Positions 1 through 8,539 of a stretch of 64,000 bases of DNA are shown here, in pieces (positions within the stretch are counted from its first letter, which is position 1; each line of letters opens with the position of its first letter). The translations under genes and the position numbers were made by a program. Origin of the DNA: DAIPKP01 sp964545875 (lineage in GTDB: Bacteria > Synergistota > Synergistia > Synergistales > Aminiphilaceae); contig CAZJHH010000001.1 in the NCBI GenBank assembly GCA_964545875.1, positions 513,466 to 577,465 on the forward strand, read 5' to 3'. A model generated the notes under the pieces. That model was not told the DNA's origin, made no database searches, and saw only the letters and a list, made by a program, of their open reading frames with translations.

Positions 1-697
1 TGTTGTTTTCCGGGAGGACATGTTCGAAGCAATCCTCCAGGGCGGCGGCATTTTCTTTTATCCCTATTCTTGCCTGGTGCCGCCACCGGGAAAGGGTGTT
101 TTTCCCCATGAAAGAATCCAGATCCTGCCGGATCTTGCGAAGAGGATGCCCGAGAAGGCCATGAAGAAGCAGCAGGAGAAGGAGTGTCAGAAAAGCAGCA
201 AGAAAAGAAAGGGTATAGAAAAGGGTGGTGCGGAAGAGGCGGGTTTGTTGCTGTGAAGGAGTGATGTCAACATAGGTCTCCACGCGTCCCTCGAAAACTC
301 CTTCGTGAAAAAGACTGTTGTTGATGGAGTAGCTTTCCCGGGGAAGGGTGGATCGGAAGAAAAGGAGATCCCCAAGGGGAAGAAAATCTCCCGCTTCGGT
401 TCGCCGTATGCTGGCTATAACGGTCCCCTGGGGATCATAGAGGACGATTCCCAGGAGGCTGGGGTTGTTCATGTAGGCGTGGAAAACTTTCTCGATCTGC
501 GCAGTGTTCCGATGCCGCACGCAATGTTCCAGCACCGCCCCGAGTCTCTGCACGTTCCGGGTTACTTCGGTACGGGCGCTATACACCAAAGCCTTCCGTA
601 GCTGCTTCTCCGTGAAGAGGGCAAAGGGAATGGCGGTAATGCCGAAAAGGATTGCCATGAGTGGCGCTAAGAGAAAGAGAAAACTTTTCGGGCGCAT
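1..697 (-). CDS. Membrane sensor protein, N-terminal part (C-terminus outside window)
   Basis: An open frame runs leftward from ATG at 697 and leaves the window, with 232 codons visible. An AAGGAGA ribosome site lies just upstream. The first 25 residues form a membrane segment. About 130 mostly hydrophilic residues follow, containing a stretch (LLGIVLYDPQGTVIASI) typical of extracytoplasmic PAS-like/Cache-type sensor domains. A second, leucine-rich membrane segment follows (AAFLTLLLLLLLHGLLG), then HPLRKIRQDLDSF, which resembles the start of a HAMP linker. The architecture is that of a two-pass signalling receptor. The output domain (kinase, GGDEF or methyl-accepting) is not in the window, so the class cannot be decided. 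A sensor role is fairly sure; the ligand is unknown. Confidence 0.7.
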   Translation of the reverse strand, partial: MRPKSFLFLLAPLMAILFGITAIPFALFTEKQLRKALVYSARTEVTRNVQRLGAVLEHCVRHRNTAQIEKVFHAYMNNPSLLGIVLYDPQGTVIASIRRTEAGDFLPLGDLLFFRSTLPRESYSINNSLFHEGVFEGRVETYVDITPSQQQTRLFRTTLFYTLSFLAAFLTLLLLLLLHGLLGHPLRKIRQDLDSFMGKNTLSRWRHQARIGIKENAAALEDCFEHVLPENN

Positions 698-1207
698 GGT
701 TTCGGTCTCCTTGCCTGGAATGTCCGCATATATTTGGGAAAGAAAAAACATTCCTGGCGCATATCTCTGCGAAGCCGGAAAAGCCACAAACCTCGTCGGA
801 AAAGGTCTTATACGTTTCACGCATAAGTATACCCCTATTCATCGTTGAGAGAGCGTGGGAAATACGAAATTTATCTTTCCTTGAAGGTATGATAGAACAA
901 GAAAAGAGGCGGAAACAGTCCCCGGACTCCCCTCTTTTTTTGGGGAATTGATGCCTGAGGAGGAGACGGAAACTCGTGGAGCGAAATTGCGGAGATCTTT
1001 TGCACGGGAGAGCTTTCTCCGGGCCGGCAAAAAGTGTGGTAATTCCCGCAATAAGGGGGAATCTTTTTTTTCGCCCCTGTGGTATTGTAGGAGGAGAAGC
1101 GATTTTTTGATGGATCCGGAGTATGACTTTGAGGTTCTCGGTCTTTTTCCCCCCGGGAGTCCCGGAGGCGCTTACGAAAAATTCCTTTTCATGGGAGGGA
1201 TATGAAG
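698..1207. other. Intergenic region between divergent sensor and acyl carrier protein genes
   Basis: About 510 bases without a convincing gene. A possible 31-codon frame (ATG at 1111) ends in a TGA at 1203-1205 that overlaps the start region of the acyl carrier protein gene. It has a ribosome-like AGGAGGA at about 1091, but the spacing to its ATG is long, so I do not call it a gene. No clear terminator or operator was found. Confidence 0.5.
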
Positions 1208-1471
1208 ATGGATGCGAACAAAATAGAGGAGCGGGTTATCAAGATTATCCGCCGGGAGCTTGATGTGGATCCCTCCAGAGAGGTGCTTATGTCTACCACC
1301 CTGGAGAGCCTGGATTTCGACTCTCTCAACATGATGGACGTGGTGCTGGAGATTGAGCAGGAATATGCCGTTCGGGTGAGCGAGGACGAAGTGGAGTTCT
1401 TTCTCTTCGTGGGAGATCTTGTGCGGTACGTGCAAAAGAAGGTGGGAGAGCGGGAGAAGAACGCATCCTGA
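1208..1471 (+). CDS. Acyl carrier protein-like protein
   Basis: An 87-residue acidic protein with the acyl-carrier-protein fold signature. The four-helix pattern is centred on DFDSLNMMDVVLEIEQEY, where the serine of DSL is the expected 4'-phosphopantetheine attachment site. ACPs carry acyl or aminoacyl groups as thioesters. The canonical motif is DSLD(x)VEL; here the residue after DSL is Asn and the recognition helix is MMDVV, so it may be a specialised carrier rather than the fatty-acid AcpP. I chose ATG 1208 over ATG 1202 because GGGAGGG at 1193-1199 is properly spaced from 1208. It stands alone, with no fatty-acid or peptide-synthetase genes nearby, so its partner enzymes cannot be read from context. 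Confidence 0.85.
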   Translation: MDANKIEERVIKIIRRELDVDPSREVLMSTTLESLDFDSLNMMDVVLEIEQEYAVRVSEDEVEFFLFVGDLVRYVQKKVGEREKNAS

Positions 1472-1534
1472 TCTCCCCCCGCTAAAGAACGCAGGGCTCA
1501 GGCAAAGCCTGTGGATAATGTCCGTATGATGCGA

Positions 1535-1564
1535 AGAGGCTCCCCTTTCGAAAGGGGAGCCTCT
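1535..1564. terminator. 30-base perfect palindrome between convergent genes
   Basis: A perfect inverted repeat (arm AGAGGCTCCCCTTT, centre CG) lies between the acyl carrier protein gene (+) and the FCD regulator (-). Its right end overlaps the regulator's TAG stop codon (1563-1565). No clear U-tract follows on either strand, so it is either an inefficient bidirectional terminator or an mRNA 3'-end stabiliser. Confidence 0.6.
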
Positions 1565-2291
1565 ATGCTTCGGAGCGAAGTGCCGTTTGCACGTCCCGGA
1601 TGAGGTTGTCGATGTGCTGAAGCATGGCCTCCTCCGCTTGCCGGGGGTCTTTCCGGGCAATGGCCTGGGCGATGGCCTGGTGATCTCCTCCCAGCACGTA
1701 TTCTCCCTGGGCGCGGATGGAGACGAAAAGATTGCGGATTGCCGCATTTTGCCGCACCAGGCGCAGAGCCGCCGCAAGAACCTTGTTTTTTGCGGCCTCT
1801 GCGATGGATTCGTGGAAGGTGCGGTCCATCACCGCCACCTGGGTGTTTCCCCGGGTGTGGTTGTCCAGGATATCTCCGTAGGTAAGAATCTTGGCGATAT
1901 CCTCTTCGGTTCCCCGGAGAGCCGCAAGGCGGCTGGTTTCTCGTTCGATGGCCCGCCGGGCGAGAAGGACGTCGAGAAGCTGTTCCGGAGAATGCCCCTG
2001 GAGGGTCTGGAAAAATGTTTCCGCCAAAGATCGCTGGTGTTCCTCCTGGTTCCATTCCCGAACCAGGGCGATTCCTTCTTCCGAGAGGATACGCCCCTTG
2101 TTGCTCACCTGTTGTACATATCCCTTCTGTTCCAATGCCCAGAGCAGCCTTCCCGCGGTGGCCATGCTGATCTCCACCCCCAGAGACTCCAGGGCCAGAG
2201 AAAGGGCACTGGCCCCCAGAGGTTTTTTTGAATCCTGAAGAATGGAAAGCACCGCATGTTCCAGGGATTTTGATTGTTCTTCCATTTTCAT
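1563..2291 (-). CDS. FCD-domain (GntR/FadR-like) transcriptional regulator
   Basis: A 242-residue regulator. Residues 1-75 form a winged helix-turn-helix (LGASALSLALESLGVEISMATAGRLLWALEQKGYV). It looks closer to the NrpR/RNase R-type winged helix than to the classic GntR head. Residues ~95-235 are an all-helical FCD ligand domain with the expected polar/metal residues: LARRAIERETSRLAALR, DRTFHESIAEAAKN, GDHQAIAQAI and MLQHI. FCD proteins bind small carboxylates, often through a metal held by Asp and His residues. The gene is divergent from the peptide-transport operon at 2787, which makes that operon a candidate target, but this is inference. The start at 2291 is the ATG after a ribosome-like GGAGGATATG. 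The effector is unknown. Confidence 0.85.
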   Translation of the reverse strand: MKMEEQSKSLEHAVLSILQDSKKPLGASALSLALESLGVEISMATAGRLLWALEQKGYVQQVSNKGRILSEEGIALVREWNQEEHQRSLAETFFQTLQGHSPEQLLDVLLARRAIERETSRLAALRGTEEDIAKILTYGDILDNHTRGNTQVAVMDRTFHESIAEAAKNKVLAAALRLVRQNAAIRNLFVSIRAQGEYVLGGDHQAIAQAIARKDPRQAEEAMLQHIDNLIRDVQTALRSEA

Positions 2292-2786
2292 ATCCTCCTC
2301 GCGCCCGGGGGATGAAAGATCGTTTTCGGAGAAAACTTGTCATTGATGATGAGTGTCTATACTCTACTAAAGTCCCTCCGAGGCGTCAAGAACGTTTTCT
2401 CCGAGGAGAGATAAGGGATATTGTTTCCAAAGAAATCTGGCAGGGAATCCTTGAAAATAAAGAGTTTTTTGGGAACTCTCGGAAAAGGTGGGCCTTTTTT
2501 TGCAAAGATTCCTGATGGTATATTGCCCGAATTTTTTGCCCCTTCACGAAAAAAACCCTTTCCAAAGGAGCGTTTTTTTTCTATAATCAACTTTGGAAGC
2601 TCCAGAGAGGCCCTCCTCGATAGTCATCTTTGATGAGTAAAAATTGAAGAAAGGCTTCTGCAGACCTCTTCTGCATGGGGAGGTAAACGAGGGCCGGAAA
2701 GAGCGTTTCTTGAGCATTGCGGCGGTGTGTGTAGGTTTATGGAAAGCATCTTTAATGGATGTATCCCGGAAAGGGGGAAGCGTATC
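2292..2786. other. Divergent promoter region, FCD regulator / peptide operon
   Basis: About 495 bases of AT-rich spacer between two divergent genes. It carries a credible promoter for the regulator on the minus strand (listed separately). I see no gene, riboswitch or strong palindrome. A weak plus-strand promoter may lie near 2710-2735, but the match is poor. Confidence 0.5.
2361..2389 (-). promoter_or_regulatory. Predicted sigma-70 type promoter of the FCD regulator
   Basis: On the minus strand TTGACG (2384-2389) is followed by a 17-base spacer and TAGAGT (2361-2366), about 70 bases before the regulator's ATG. The -35 box is near consensus and the -10 box matches 4 of 6. Confidence 0.45.
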
Positions 2787-4385
2787 GTGAAAAATCGTAA
2801 GGTTTTGCGGATGTGGGGTATGGCGTTGCTTGTTCTTTTTGTGAGTGCCTTTGGAGCTTTCGGAGGAGAAAAGGTTATCCAGATTGCCGGTTTCGAGCCG
2901 GGTACGTGTGACGTGCAGAAGACCACTTCGGAATACTTTGTTCCCATCAACTGTTTCGACCGCCTGGTGGAGTGCGTCACCGGAGAGAACGGGTATCCCG
3001 AACTGGTGCCGGGTCTCGCGGAGAGCTGGGAGGTTTCCGAGGACGGCCTGGTGTATACCTTTCATCTTCGCAAGGGCGTGAAATTCCACAACGGCGAAGA
3101 GCTCAAGGCGGATGACGTCATTTATACCTTCGATCGTATGCTCGACCCGGAAACCAAGGCGTTGAACACGAACAATTTCGATCATGTCCTCGGCGCCCAG
3201 GCCCGGATGGACGGGGAGACTCCCACCACCGAGGGATTCAAGGCTTTGGACGACTACACCGTACAGATTACTCTCCGGGAGCCCTTCGCACCCTTCCTCG
3301 CCAGGCTTTCCGATTACGCTTCCAGCGTTTATAATCGTAAGTTCACCGAAGAGGTGGAGCAGGATTTCGGCCTTTCCGCAGAGACCGTCTGCGGTACTGG
3401 TGCCTTCAAGCTTGCGGAGTACGTGCTGAATGACCATCTCGTTCTGGAAGCCTTCGACGACTACTATCAGGGGCGCTCCAAGCTGGATAAGGTGATAGCC
3501 AAGATCATCCCCGATGCGGAGACCATGCGGATGATGTTCGAGACCGGAGAGATCGACATTTTCGACTGCGATCAGGCCATCTCCCAGCTTCCCTACTTCC
3601 TCGGCAATCCCAAGTGGAAAGATCACATCCACAAGGGGCTTCGGGTGGGGATCTACTACGTGCATTTGAACCAGCTCAAGGAGCCCTTCACGGATGTGCG
3701 GGTGCGCAAGGCCTTCCAGATGGCGGTGGACCGCCAGAAGATCCTCGAGAGCATGTTCCACGGGGACGGCGTGCTGGCCAATGGTCTCATGCCCAAGGGA
3801 CTTATCGGATACAATCCGGATATTCAGAAAATCGAATACAACCCCGAAAAGGCCAAGGCGCTTCTCGCGGAGGCGGGATATCCCGACGGAGTGGATATGG
3901 CCCTCGTGCAGGTTTCCGGCTGGTCCAACAAGTGGGTCCGGATGAACGAAATTATCCAGGCCATGGTAAAGAAGGCTGGATTCAACGTGGAGATCAAGCA
4001 GATGGATGAGGCTTCCTACTATTCCATCCGCAACAAGGGAGACATGGATCCCTACACCCAGAGCTGGTCCTTCGGCGTGAACGATCCCGACAGCATTTTC
4101 TACATGTTCTTCGCGGATAACGACGGAGGGCGCCATCGCTCCTGGAACAACCAGAACAAGCAGTCCATCGAGGATATCAAGCGGGCCCGCACCATTATCA
4201 ATCCCGAAGAGCGCCTCGCTCTCTACCGGGCCATCGAGAATACTCTGGTCCACGAGGATGCGGCAATTCTTCCCCTCTTCTCGGTGGATCACCTCTACGT
4301 GGTGAATCCTCGCGTCAAGGGTTTCCAGGTTCCCTGGACTGGCTGGAGCGATATGAGCTATTTCGGCATGGACGTAGAGGAGTAG
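2787..4385 (+). CDS. Oligopeptide/dipeptide ABC transporter substrate-binding protein (SBP family 5)
   Basis: A 532-residue secreted binding protein of the DppA/OppA type. It has a basic N-terminus and a hydrophobic signal peptide ending near AFGAFGG, then the family-5 core. Family hallmarks include YTFHLRKGVKFHNGEELKADDV and VRKAFQMAVDRQKILESMFHG. It captures peptides outside the membrane and delivers them to the DppBCDF-type translocator encoded just downstream. I place the start at GTG 2787 because AAGGGGGAAG (2771-2780) is well spaced from it; upstream in-frame starts would add 20 residues before the signal peptide. Associated LD-carboxypeptidase and D-aminopeptidase genes suggest that murein-derived peptides may be the substrate, which is inference. 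Confidence 0.93.
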   Translation: MKNRKVLRMWGMALLVLFVSAFGAFGGEKVIQIAGFEPGTCDVQKTTSEYFVPINCFDRLVECVTGENGYPELVPGLAESWEVSEDGLVYTFHLRKGVKFHNGEELKADDVIYTFDRMLDPETKALNTNNFDHVLGAQARMDGETPTTEGFKALDDYTVQITLREPFAPFLARLSDYASSVYNRKFTEEVEQDFGLSAETVCGTGAFKLAEYVLNDHLVLEAFDDYYQGRSKLDKVIAKIIPDAETMRMMFETGEIDIFDCDQAISQLPYFLGNPKWKDHIHKGLRVGIYYVHLNQLKEPFTDVRVRKAFQMAVDRQKILESMFHGDGVLANGLMPKGLIGYNPDIQKIEYNPEKAKALLAEAGYPDGVDMALVQVSGWSNKWVRMNEIIQAMVKKAGFNVEIKQMDEASYYSIRNKGDMDPYTQSWSFGVNDPDSIFYMFFADNDGGRHRSWNNQNKQSIEDIKRARTIINPEERLALYRAIENTLVHEDAAILPLFSVDHLYVVNPRVKGFQVPWTGWSDMSYFGMDVEE

Positions 4386-4562
4386 CAGTTCTTGCCGGGA
4401 CGTATCCGTGGCTTATAGCTGGTTGTAATAGGGAAGTCGAAAATACGAATCGGGAACCAAGAACCGCTACATAAAAGCCACGAATATAAAGTCGGAAGGC
4501 ATGGGGAGCTCCTGATTTCTTGGTTGAAAACGAGAAAATTTCCCCCTTTGCCGGATAGCATG

Positions 4563-4597
4563 AAGGCGTCGCAGGGAGACTCCCCGCGACGCCTTTT
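4563..4597 (+). terminator. Intra-operon hairpin terminator/attenuator after the peptide-binding protein
   Basis: AAGGCGTCGC (4563-4572) pairs with GCGACGCCTT (4586-4595) and is followed by a short T-run. It sits in the 239-base gap between the binding-protein gene and the first permease gene. Partial termination here would give more binding protein than membrane components. A second, weaker inverted repeat (CGTGGCTT at 4407 with AAGCCACG at 4475) precedes it. Confidence 0.7.
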
Positions 4598-4624
4598 ACA
4601 AAAGACGAAAAAGTAGGTGAATCC

Positions 4625-5548
4625 ATGGGGCGTTACATTCTTCGGCGAATTCTCATTTCCATTCCCGTTCTTATCGGCATCACCCTTCTGCTCTTTTTCC
4701 TTCTCAACGTTATTCCGGGAGATCCCGTGGCCCTCATGCTCAAAGAGAAGGCGGATCCCGACGTGATTGCCCGGGTGCGCACCCAGATGCATCTGGATGA
4801 CCCCTGGCCGGTACGGTACGTGCGGTTTCTCGGAGGAGCTCTCAAGGGCGATCTGGGAGTCTCCTACAAGCTTCGGAGGCCCGTATCCACCCTCATCCTG
4901 AAGGCCTTTCCCAACACCTTGATGCTTGCGGTTTCCGCAGCCATCGTGGCGTGGATTATCGGCATACCTGCGGGAATTCTTTCGGCGGTAAAACAGTATT
5001 CCCTGCCGGATCATTTCTTTATGGGTTTTTCCCTTCTGGGAGTCTCCATGCCCGTCTTCTGGTCCGCCCTGCTTTTCCAGTACGTTTTCGGGGTCAAGTT
5101 GGGGATTCTTCCTGTGGCGGGCTTTTACGGCTGGCAATACCTCATTCTTCCCGCCATCGTTCTCGGATGGAGCTCCTGCGGTACCGTGGCAAGGCTTACC
5201 CGATCCAGCCTTCTCGAGGTAATGCGGTCCGATTACATTCGTACCGCCCGGTCCAAGGGAGTGCGCGAGATTATGGTAATTTCCGGGCATGCCCTCAAGA
5301 ACTCCCTGCTTCCGGTGATCACCATCATGGCCATGCAGGTGGCCTTTCTCCTTTCGGGATCCGTCATTACCGAGAGCATTTTCGGCATCCCCGGAGTGGG
5401 ACGTATCGCCATCATGGCCATTCAGAATCGGGATATGCCCCTGCTGCAGGGGTCCGTGCTTTTTACCACGGTGCTCGTCATTCTGGGCAATTTGGTGGCG
5501 GATTTGCTCTATTCCACCCTGGATCCCCGGATCCGGTGCGATCGCTAG
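4625..5548 (+). CDS. Peptide ABC transporter permease, DppB/OppB type
   Basis: A 307-residue inner-membrane protein starting MGRYILRRILISIPVLIGI, the standard N-terminal segment of DppB-like permeases. Typical family features are RTQMHLDDPWPVRYVRFL, the coupling-helix/EAA region (YIRTARSKGVREIMVISGHALKNSLLPVI), and the C-terminal PLLQGSVLFTTVLVILGNL...STLDPRI. About six membrane segments are visible. It pairs with the downstream DppC-type permease to form the translocation path for peptides. The start ATG follows GTAGGTGA. It lies 15 bases from the next gene's start. Confidence 0.93.
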   Translation: MGRYILRRILISIPVLIGITLLLFFLLNVIPGDPVALMLKEKADPDVIARVRTQMHLDDPWPVRYVRFLGGALKGDLGVSYKLRRPVSTLILKAFPNTLMLAVSAAIVAWIIGIPAGILSAVKQYSLPDHFFMGFSLLGVSMPVFWSALLFQYVFGVKLGILPVAGFYGWQYLILPAIVLGWSSCGTVARLTRSSLLEVMRSDYIRTARSKGVREIMVISGHALKNSLLPVITIMAMQVAFLLSGSVITESIFGIPGVGRIAIMAIQNRDMPLLQGSVLFTTVLVILGNLVADLLYSTLDPRIRCDR

Positions 5549-5563
5549 GAGGTGCGGACGAAG

Positions 5564-6475
5564 ATGGATACCGTAAACAACATGGCTCCGGAAAAGGAAG
5601 ATGCTCTCCAGCCTTTGGAGGAACGCCTGGGAGTGCCTTCTCTTTTTCAGGATCTTCTCCGGGCTTTCCGGCAGAACCGCATGGCTTCTCTGGGCCTCGT
5701 GATCGTATTGATTCTTACGGTGCTTGCCGTGGCGGCTCCGGTGCTCACTCCCTACGATCCCTACGAAGTGGATCTCGATAACCAGCTTCTGGCTCCGAGT
5801 TGGAGTCACTGGTTCGGTACGGATATGTTCGGCCGGGATCTGCTTACCCGGGTGATCTACGGTGCCCGGATATCTCTGGTTATCGGTCTGGTACCGAGCT
5901 TCTTCTCCATGTTCATCGGCACGGTACTGGGTATTCTGGCGGGATATTACGGAGGGTGGACGGATTTCTGGATCATGCGCCTGGCGGATATGGTGCTGGC
6001 CTTTCCGTCGCTGCTTCTGGCCATGTGTTTCATGTATACCCTGGGGGCCACCCTCTTCAATATCTTCATCGCCCTGAGCCTGGTAGGTTGGGCCACCACC
6101 GCCCGGGTGGTGCGCTCTCAAACCCTCTCCTTCAAGGAAAAGGAGTTCGTCGAGGCCGCCCGGGCCATTGGGGTGCGGCGTCGCACCATCATGATCCGGC
6201 ACATTTTTCCCAACTGCCTTCCCGCTCTGGTGGTGCTCTTTACCCTTCGCATACCCCAGGCCATCATGTCCGAGGCCTCCCTCAGCTTTCTCGGAGTAGG
6301 AGCCCAGCCTCCCACCCCGAGCTGGGGTCTTCTGGTCTCCCGGGGCAAGGAGTTTCTTTTTTCCGCTCCCTGGGTGGCGATTCTTCCGGGGGTGGCCATT
6401 CTCGTTACAGTGCTGGGGTTCAACTTCATGGGAGACGGCCTGAGAGACGCCATCGATCCCTACATGAAGGACTAG
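5564..6475 (+). CDS. Peptide ABC transporter permease, DppC/OppC type
   Basis: A 303-residue permease. An N-terminal cytoplasmic stretch precedes the first membrane helix (MASLGLVIVLILTVLAVAAPVL), then the family motif HWFGTDMFGRDLLTRVIYGARISL. The EAA loop (FVEAARAIGVRRRTIMIRHIFPNCLP) and the C-terminal SLSFLGVGAQPPTPSWGLLV are diagnostic of OppC/DppC. It is the heterodimer partner of the preceding DppB-like protein. ATG 5564 is preferred to GTG 5552 because the ribosome site AGGAGG (5547-5552) overlaps that GTG. Confidence 0.93.
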   Translation: MDTVNNMAPEKEDALQPLEERLGVPSLFQDLLRAFRQNRMASLGLVIVLILTVLAVAAPVLTPYDPYEVDLDNQLLAPSWSHWFGTDMFGRDLLTRVIYGARISLVIGLVPSFFSMFIGTVLGILAGYYGGWTDFWIMRLADMVLAFPSLLLAMCFMYTLGATLFNIFIALSLVGWATTARVVRSQTLSFKEKEFVEAARAIGVRRRTIMIRHIFPNCLPALVVLFTLRIPQAIMSEASLSFLGVGAQPPTPSWGLLVSRGKEFLFSAPWVAILPGVAILVTVLGFNFMGDGLRDAIDPYMKD

Positions 6476-6492
6476 GGAAAGGAGGAGGAGCA

Positions 6493-7485
6493 GTGACGAA
6501 CCATACTCTTGAAGTGCGTAATCTGAAAACCCATTTCTACACCAGCCGGGGAATCATTCCCGCGGTGGATGGGGTATCCTTCCATGTCCCCAAGGGTAAA
6601 ATCACGGGACTCGTGGGAGAATCCGGCTGCGGCAAGAGCGTGACCTCCCTTTCCGTGATGGGACTGGTTTCTTCGCCGGGGCGTATCGTGGAGGGAGAGA
6701 TTCTTTTCGAGGGCACCGATCTCGCTCGCAAAACTCCCCGGGAGATGTGCTCTATTCGGGGAAAGGATCTCTCCATGATCTTTCAGGAGCCCATGACATC
6801 CCTGAATCCCGTGCATACCGTGGGCAAGCAGGTGGGAGAAGTGCTGCGGCTTCATACGTCCATGAAAAAGAAGGAGCGCCGGGATGCGGTGGTCCATATG
6901 CTCGATCTCGTGGGAATTCCCGAACCTTCCTCCCGGTGCCGGTGCTATCCGCATCAGCTTTCCGGGGGACTCCGGCAGAGGGTGATGATCGCCATGGCCT
7001 TGATCTGCGAGCCGAAACTCCTCATTGCGGATGAGCCCACCACGGCGCTGGACGTCACCATTCAGGCCCAGATTCTTCAGCTTATGCTGGACCTGCTGCA
7101 TCGGATCCATACGTCCATCATTCTCATCACTCATGACCTTGGAGTGGTGGCGGAGGTGTGCGATTACGTGAACGTCATGTATGCCGGAAAGGTGGTGGAA
7201 TCCGCCCGGGTCTTCGAACTCTTCGAGAATCCCATGCATCCCTATACTCAGGGGCTTCTCCGATCCATTCCGAGCATCGAAAACGGGAAAGAGCGGCAGA
7301 AACTGTACACCATCGAAGGTTCCGTGCCGAGCATGCTTCATCTTCCCCGGGGGTGTGCCTTTGCTCCGCGGTGCGACCGGGCTCTTCCCCGCTGTTTCGA
7401 AGAGGCTCCGGAGCTGGAAAACCGGGAAGGAGAGCACGGAGTCCGCTGCTGGCGGGCTTCCAAGGTAGGAGGGAGCGCGGCATGA
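6493..7485 (+). CDS. Peptide ABC transporter ATP-binding protein, DppD/OppD type
   Basis: A 330-residue ABC ATPase with Walker A GESGCGKS (near residue 43), Q-loop MIFQEPMTSLNP, signature LSGGLRQRVMIA, Walker B LLIADEPTTALDV and switch His in LITHDLGVVAEVCD. A C-terminal oligopeptide-transporter extension has cysteines (CAFAPRC...CRW) that in DppD/OppD relatives can bind an iron-sulfur cluster or zinc. It energises peptide import. GTG 6493 is the start, directly after GGAGGAGGAG. The open frame extends 231 codons further upstream, but that part is only the shadow of the DppC gene. Its TGA overlaps the next gene's ATG. Confidence 0.93.
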   Translation: MTNHTLEVRNLKTHFYTSRGIIPAVDGVSFHVPKGKITGLVGESGCGKSVTSLSVMGLVSSPGRIVEGEILFEGTDLARKTPREMCSIRGKDLSMIFQEPMTSLNPVHTVGKQVGEVLRLHTSMKKKERRDAVVHMLDLVGIPEPSSRCRCYPHQLSGGLRQRVMIAMALICEPKLLIADEPTTALDVTIQAQILQLMLDLLHRIHTSIILITHDLGVVAEVCDYVNVMYAGKVVESARVFELFENPMHPYTQGLLRSIPSIENGKERQKLYTIEGSVPSMLHLPRGCAFAPRCDRALPRCFEEAPELENREGEHGVRCWRASKVGGSAA

Positions 7486-8450
7486 CGCCTCTTATCAGAG
7501 TGGAAAATCTGGTGAAGCACTTTCCTGTCTCTCCGGGAATTTTCGGAGGAAGCGGCGGTGTGGTCCATGCGGTGGATGGGGTTACCTTTACGGTGGAACG
7601 TAGGGAAACCTTTGCTTTGGTGGGAGAGTCCGGATGCGGCAAAACCACCCTGGGGCGGCTTTTGCTCCGGCTTCTCGAAAAAACCGAAGGAGAGGTGTTT
7701 TTCGAGGACCAGGAAATTTTCTCCCTTTCCATCGAGAAAATGCGCACGCTCCGAAAGAAAATGCAGATTATCTTTCAGGATCCCTATGCATCTCTAAACC
7801 CCCGCATGAGGATACGTTCCATTTTGTCGGAGCCTCTGGAAACCCATACGGATCTCTCCCAGACCGAAATTCGCTCTCGTGTGGCGGAGCTTCTGGAACT
7901 CGTGGGACTTTCTCCCGAGGCCATGGCCAAGTATCCTCACCAGTTCAGCGGAGGCCAGCGTCAGCGGGTGGGCATCGCCCGGGCCCTGGCGCTCAATCCC
8001 GAATTTATCGTGTGTGACGAGGCGGTATCCGCCCTGGATGTCTCCATTCAAGCCCAGGTGCTCAATCTCCTCAAGGATCTTCAGGAGCGATTCTCTCTTA
8101 CGTATCTCTTTATCACCCACGATCTCAGCGTGGTGCGGCATTTGGCGGACCGGGTAAGCGTCATGTTTTTGGGAAAGAGTATGGAGATCGGCAATACCGG
8201 AGAAATTTTCGCCTCCCCCCGGCATCCTTATACGAAGTTCCTCATTTCCGCTGTTCCCGTGCCGGATCCCCGGAAACGGGACCGGGAGAAGATGATTCTC
8301 CAGGGAGATATCCCGAGCCCCATCAACCTTCCTTCGGGATGCCGCTTTCATACCCGGTGCCCCTACGTACAGTCCCGATGCCGGGAGGAGGAGCCCCCCT
8401 TCGTTTTTTCCGAAGGGCGCGGCGTGGCGTGTCATTACCCTCTGGGGTAG
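7482..8450 (+). CDS. Peptide ABC transporter ATP-binding protein, DppF/OppF type
   Basis: A 322-residue partner ATPase starting at the ATG of an ATGA overlap with the DppD-like gene. Walker A GESGCGKTT, Q-loop IIFQDPYASLNPRM, signature FSGGQRQRVGIARAL, Walker B FIVCDEAVSALDV and ITHDLSVVRHLAD are all intact. The C-terminal extension keeps the CRFHTRCP-type cysteine motif of the family. DppD and DppF ATPases work as a heterodimer on the permease pair. Upstream in-frame codons to about 7158 are a shadow of dppD. Confidence 0.93.
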   Translation: MTPLIRVENLVKHFPVSPGIFGGSGGVVHAVDGVTFTVERRETFALVGESGCGKTTLGRLLLRLLEKTEGEVFFEDQEIFSLSIEKMRTLRKKMQIIFQDPYASLNPRMRIRSILSEPLETHTDLSQTEIRSRVAELLELVGLSPEAMAKYPHQFSGGQRQRVGIARALALNPEFIVCDEAVSALDVSIQAQVLNLLKDLQERFSLTYLFITHDLSVVRHLADRVSVMFLGKSMEIGNTGEIFASPRHPYTKFLISAVPVPDPRKRDREKMILQGDIPSPINLPSGCRFHTRCPYVQSRCREEEPPFVFSEGRGVACHYPLG

Positions 8451-8539
8451 GGGCATCTTTCCGGGAAGCCATAGGGTGATCAGGAACGATTTGCCCCATC
8501 ATGCAGATGGAAAGAAGCATCAGGAAAGGACGATGTGCA

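Noticed and set aside
1..697. Apparent frameshift in the left-edge sensor gene
   Set aside because: On re-reading the reverse complement base by base near 200-230, the frame is continuous. The suspicion came from a miscounted T.
948..1205. Open frame before the acyl carrier protein gene
   Set aside because: No family features, odd composition, and no ribosome site at the first start. Only a possible 31-codon inner frame from 1111 remains, with poor spacing.
2544..6202. Very long minus-strand open frames opposite the peptide operon (2544-4292 and 4358-6202)
   Set aside because: They mirror strongly coding plus-strand genes and contain His/Gly/Pro-rich shadow sequence without domains.
5800..6492. 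Upstream 231 codons of the open frame that contains the DppD-like ATPase
   Set aside because: They overlap the DppC gene in another frame and have low-complexity composition. The ATPase starts at GTG 6493 behind a strong ribosome site. The same applies to 7158-7481 before the DppF-like gene.
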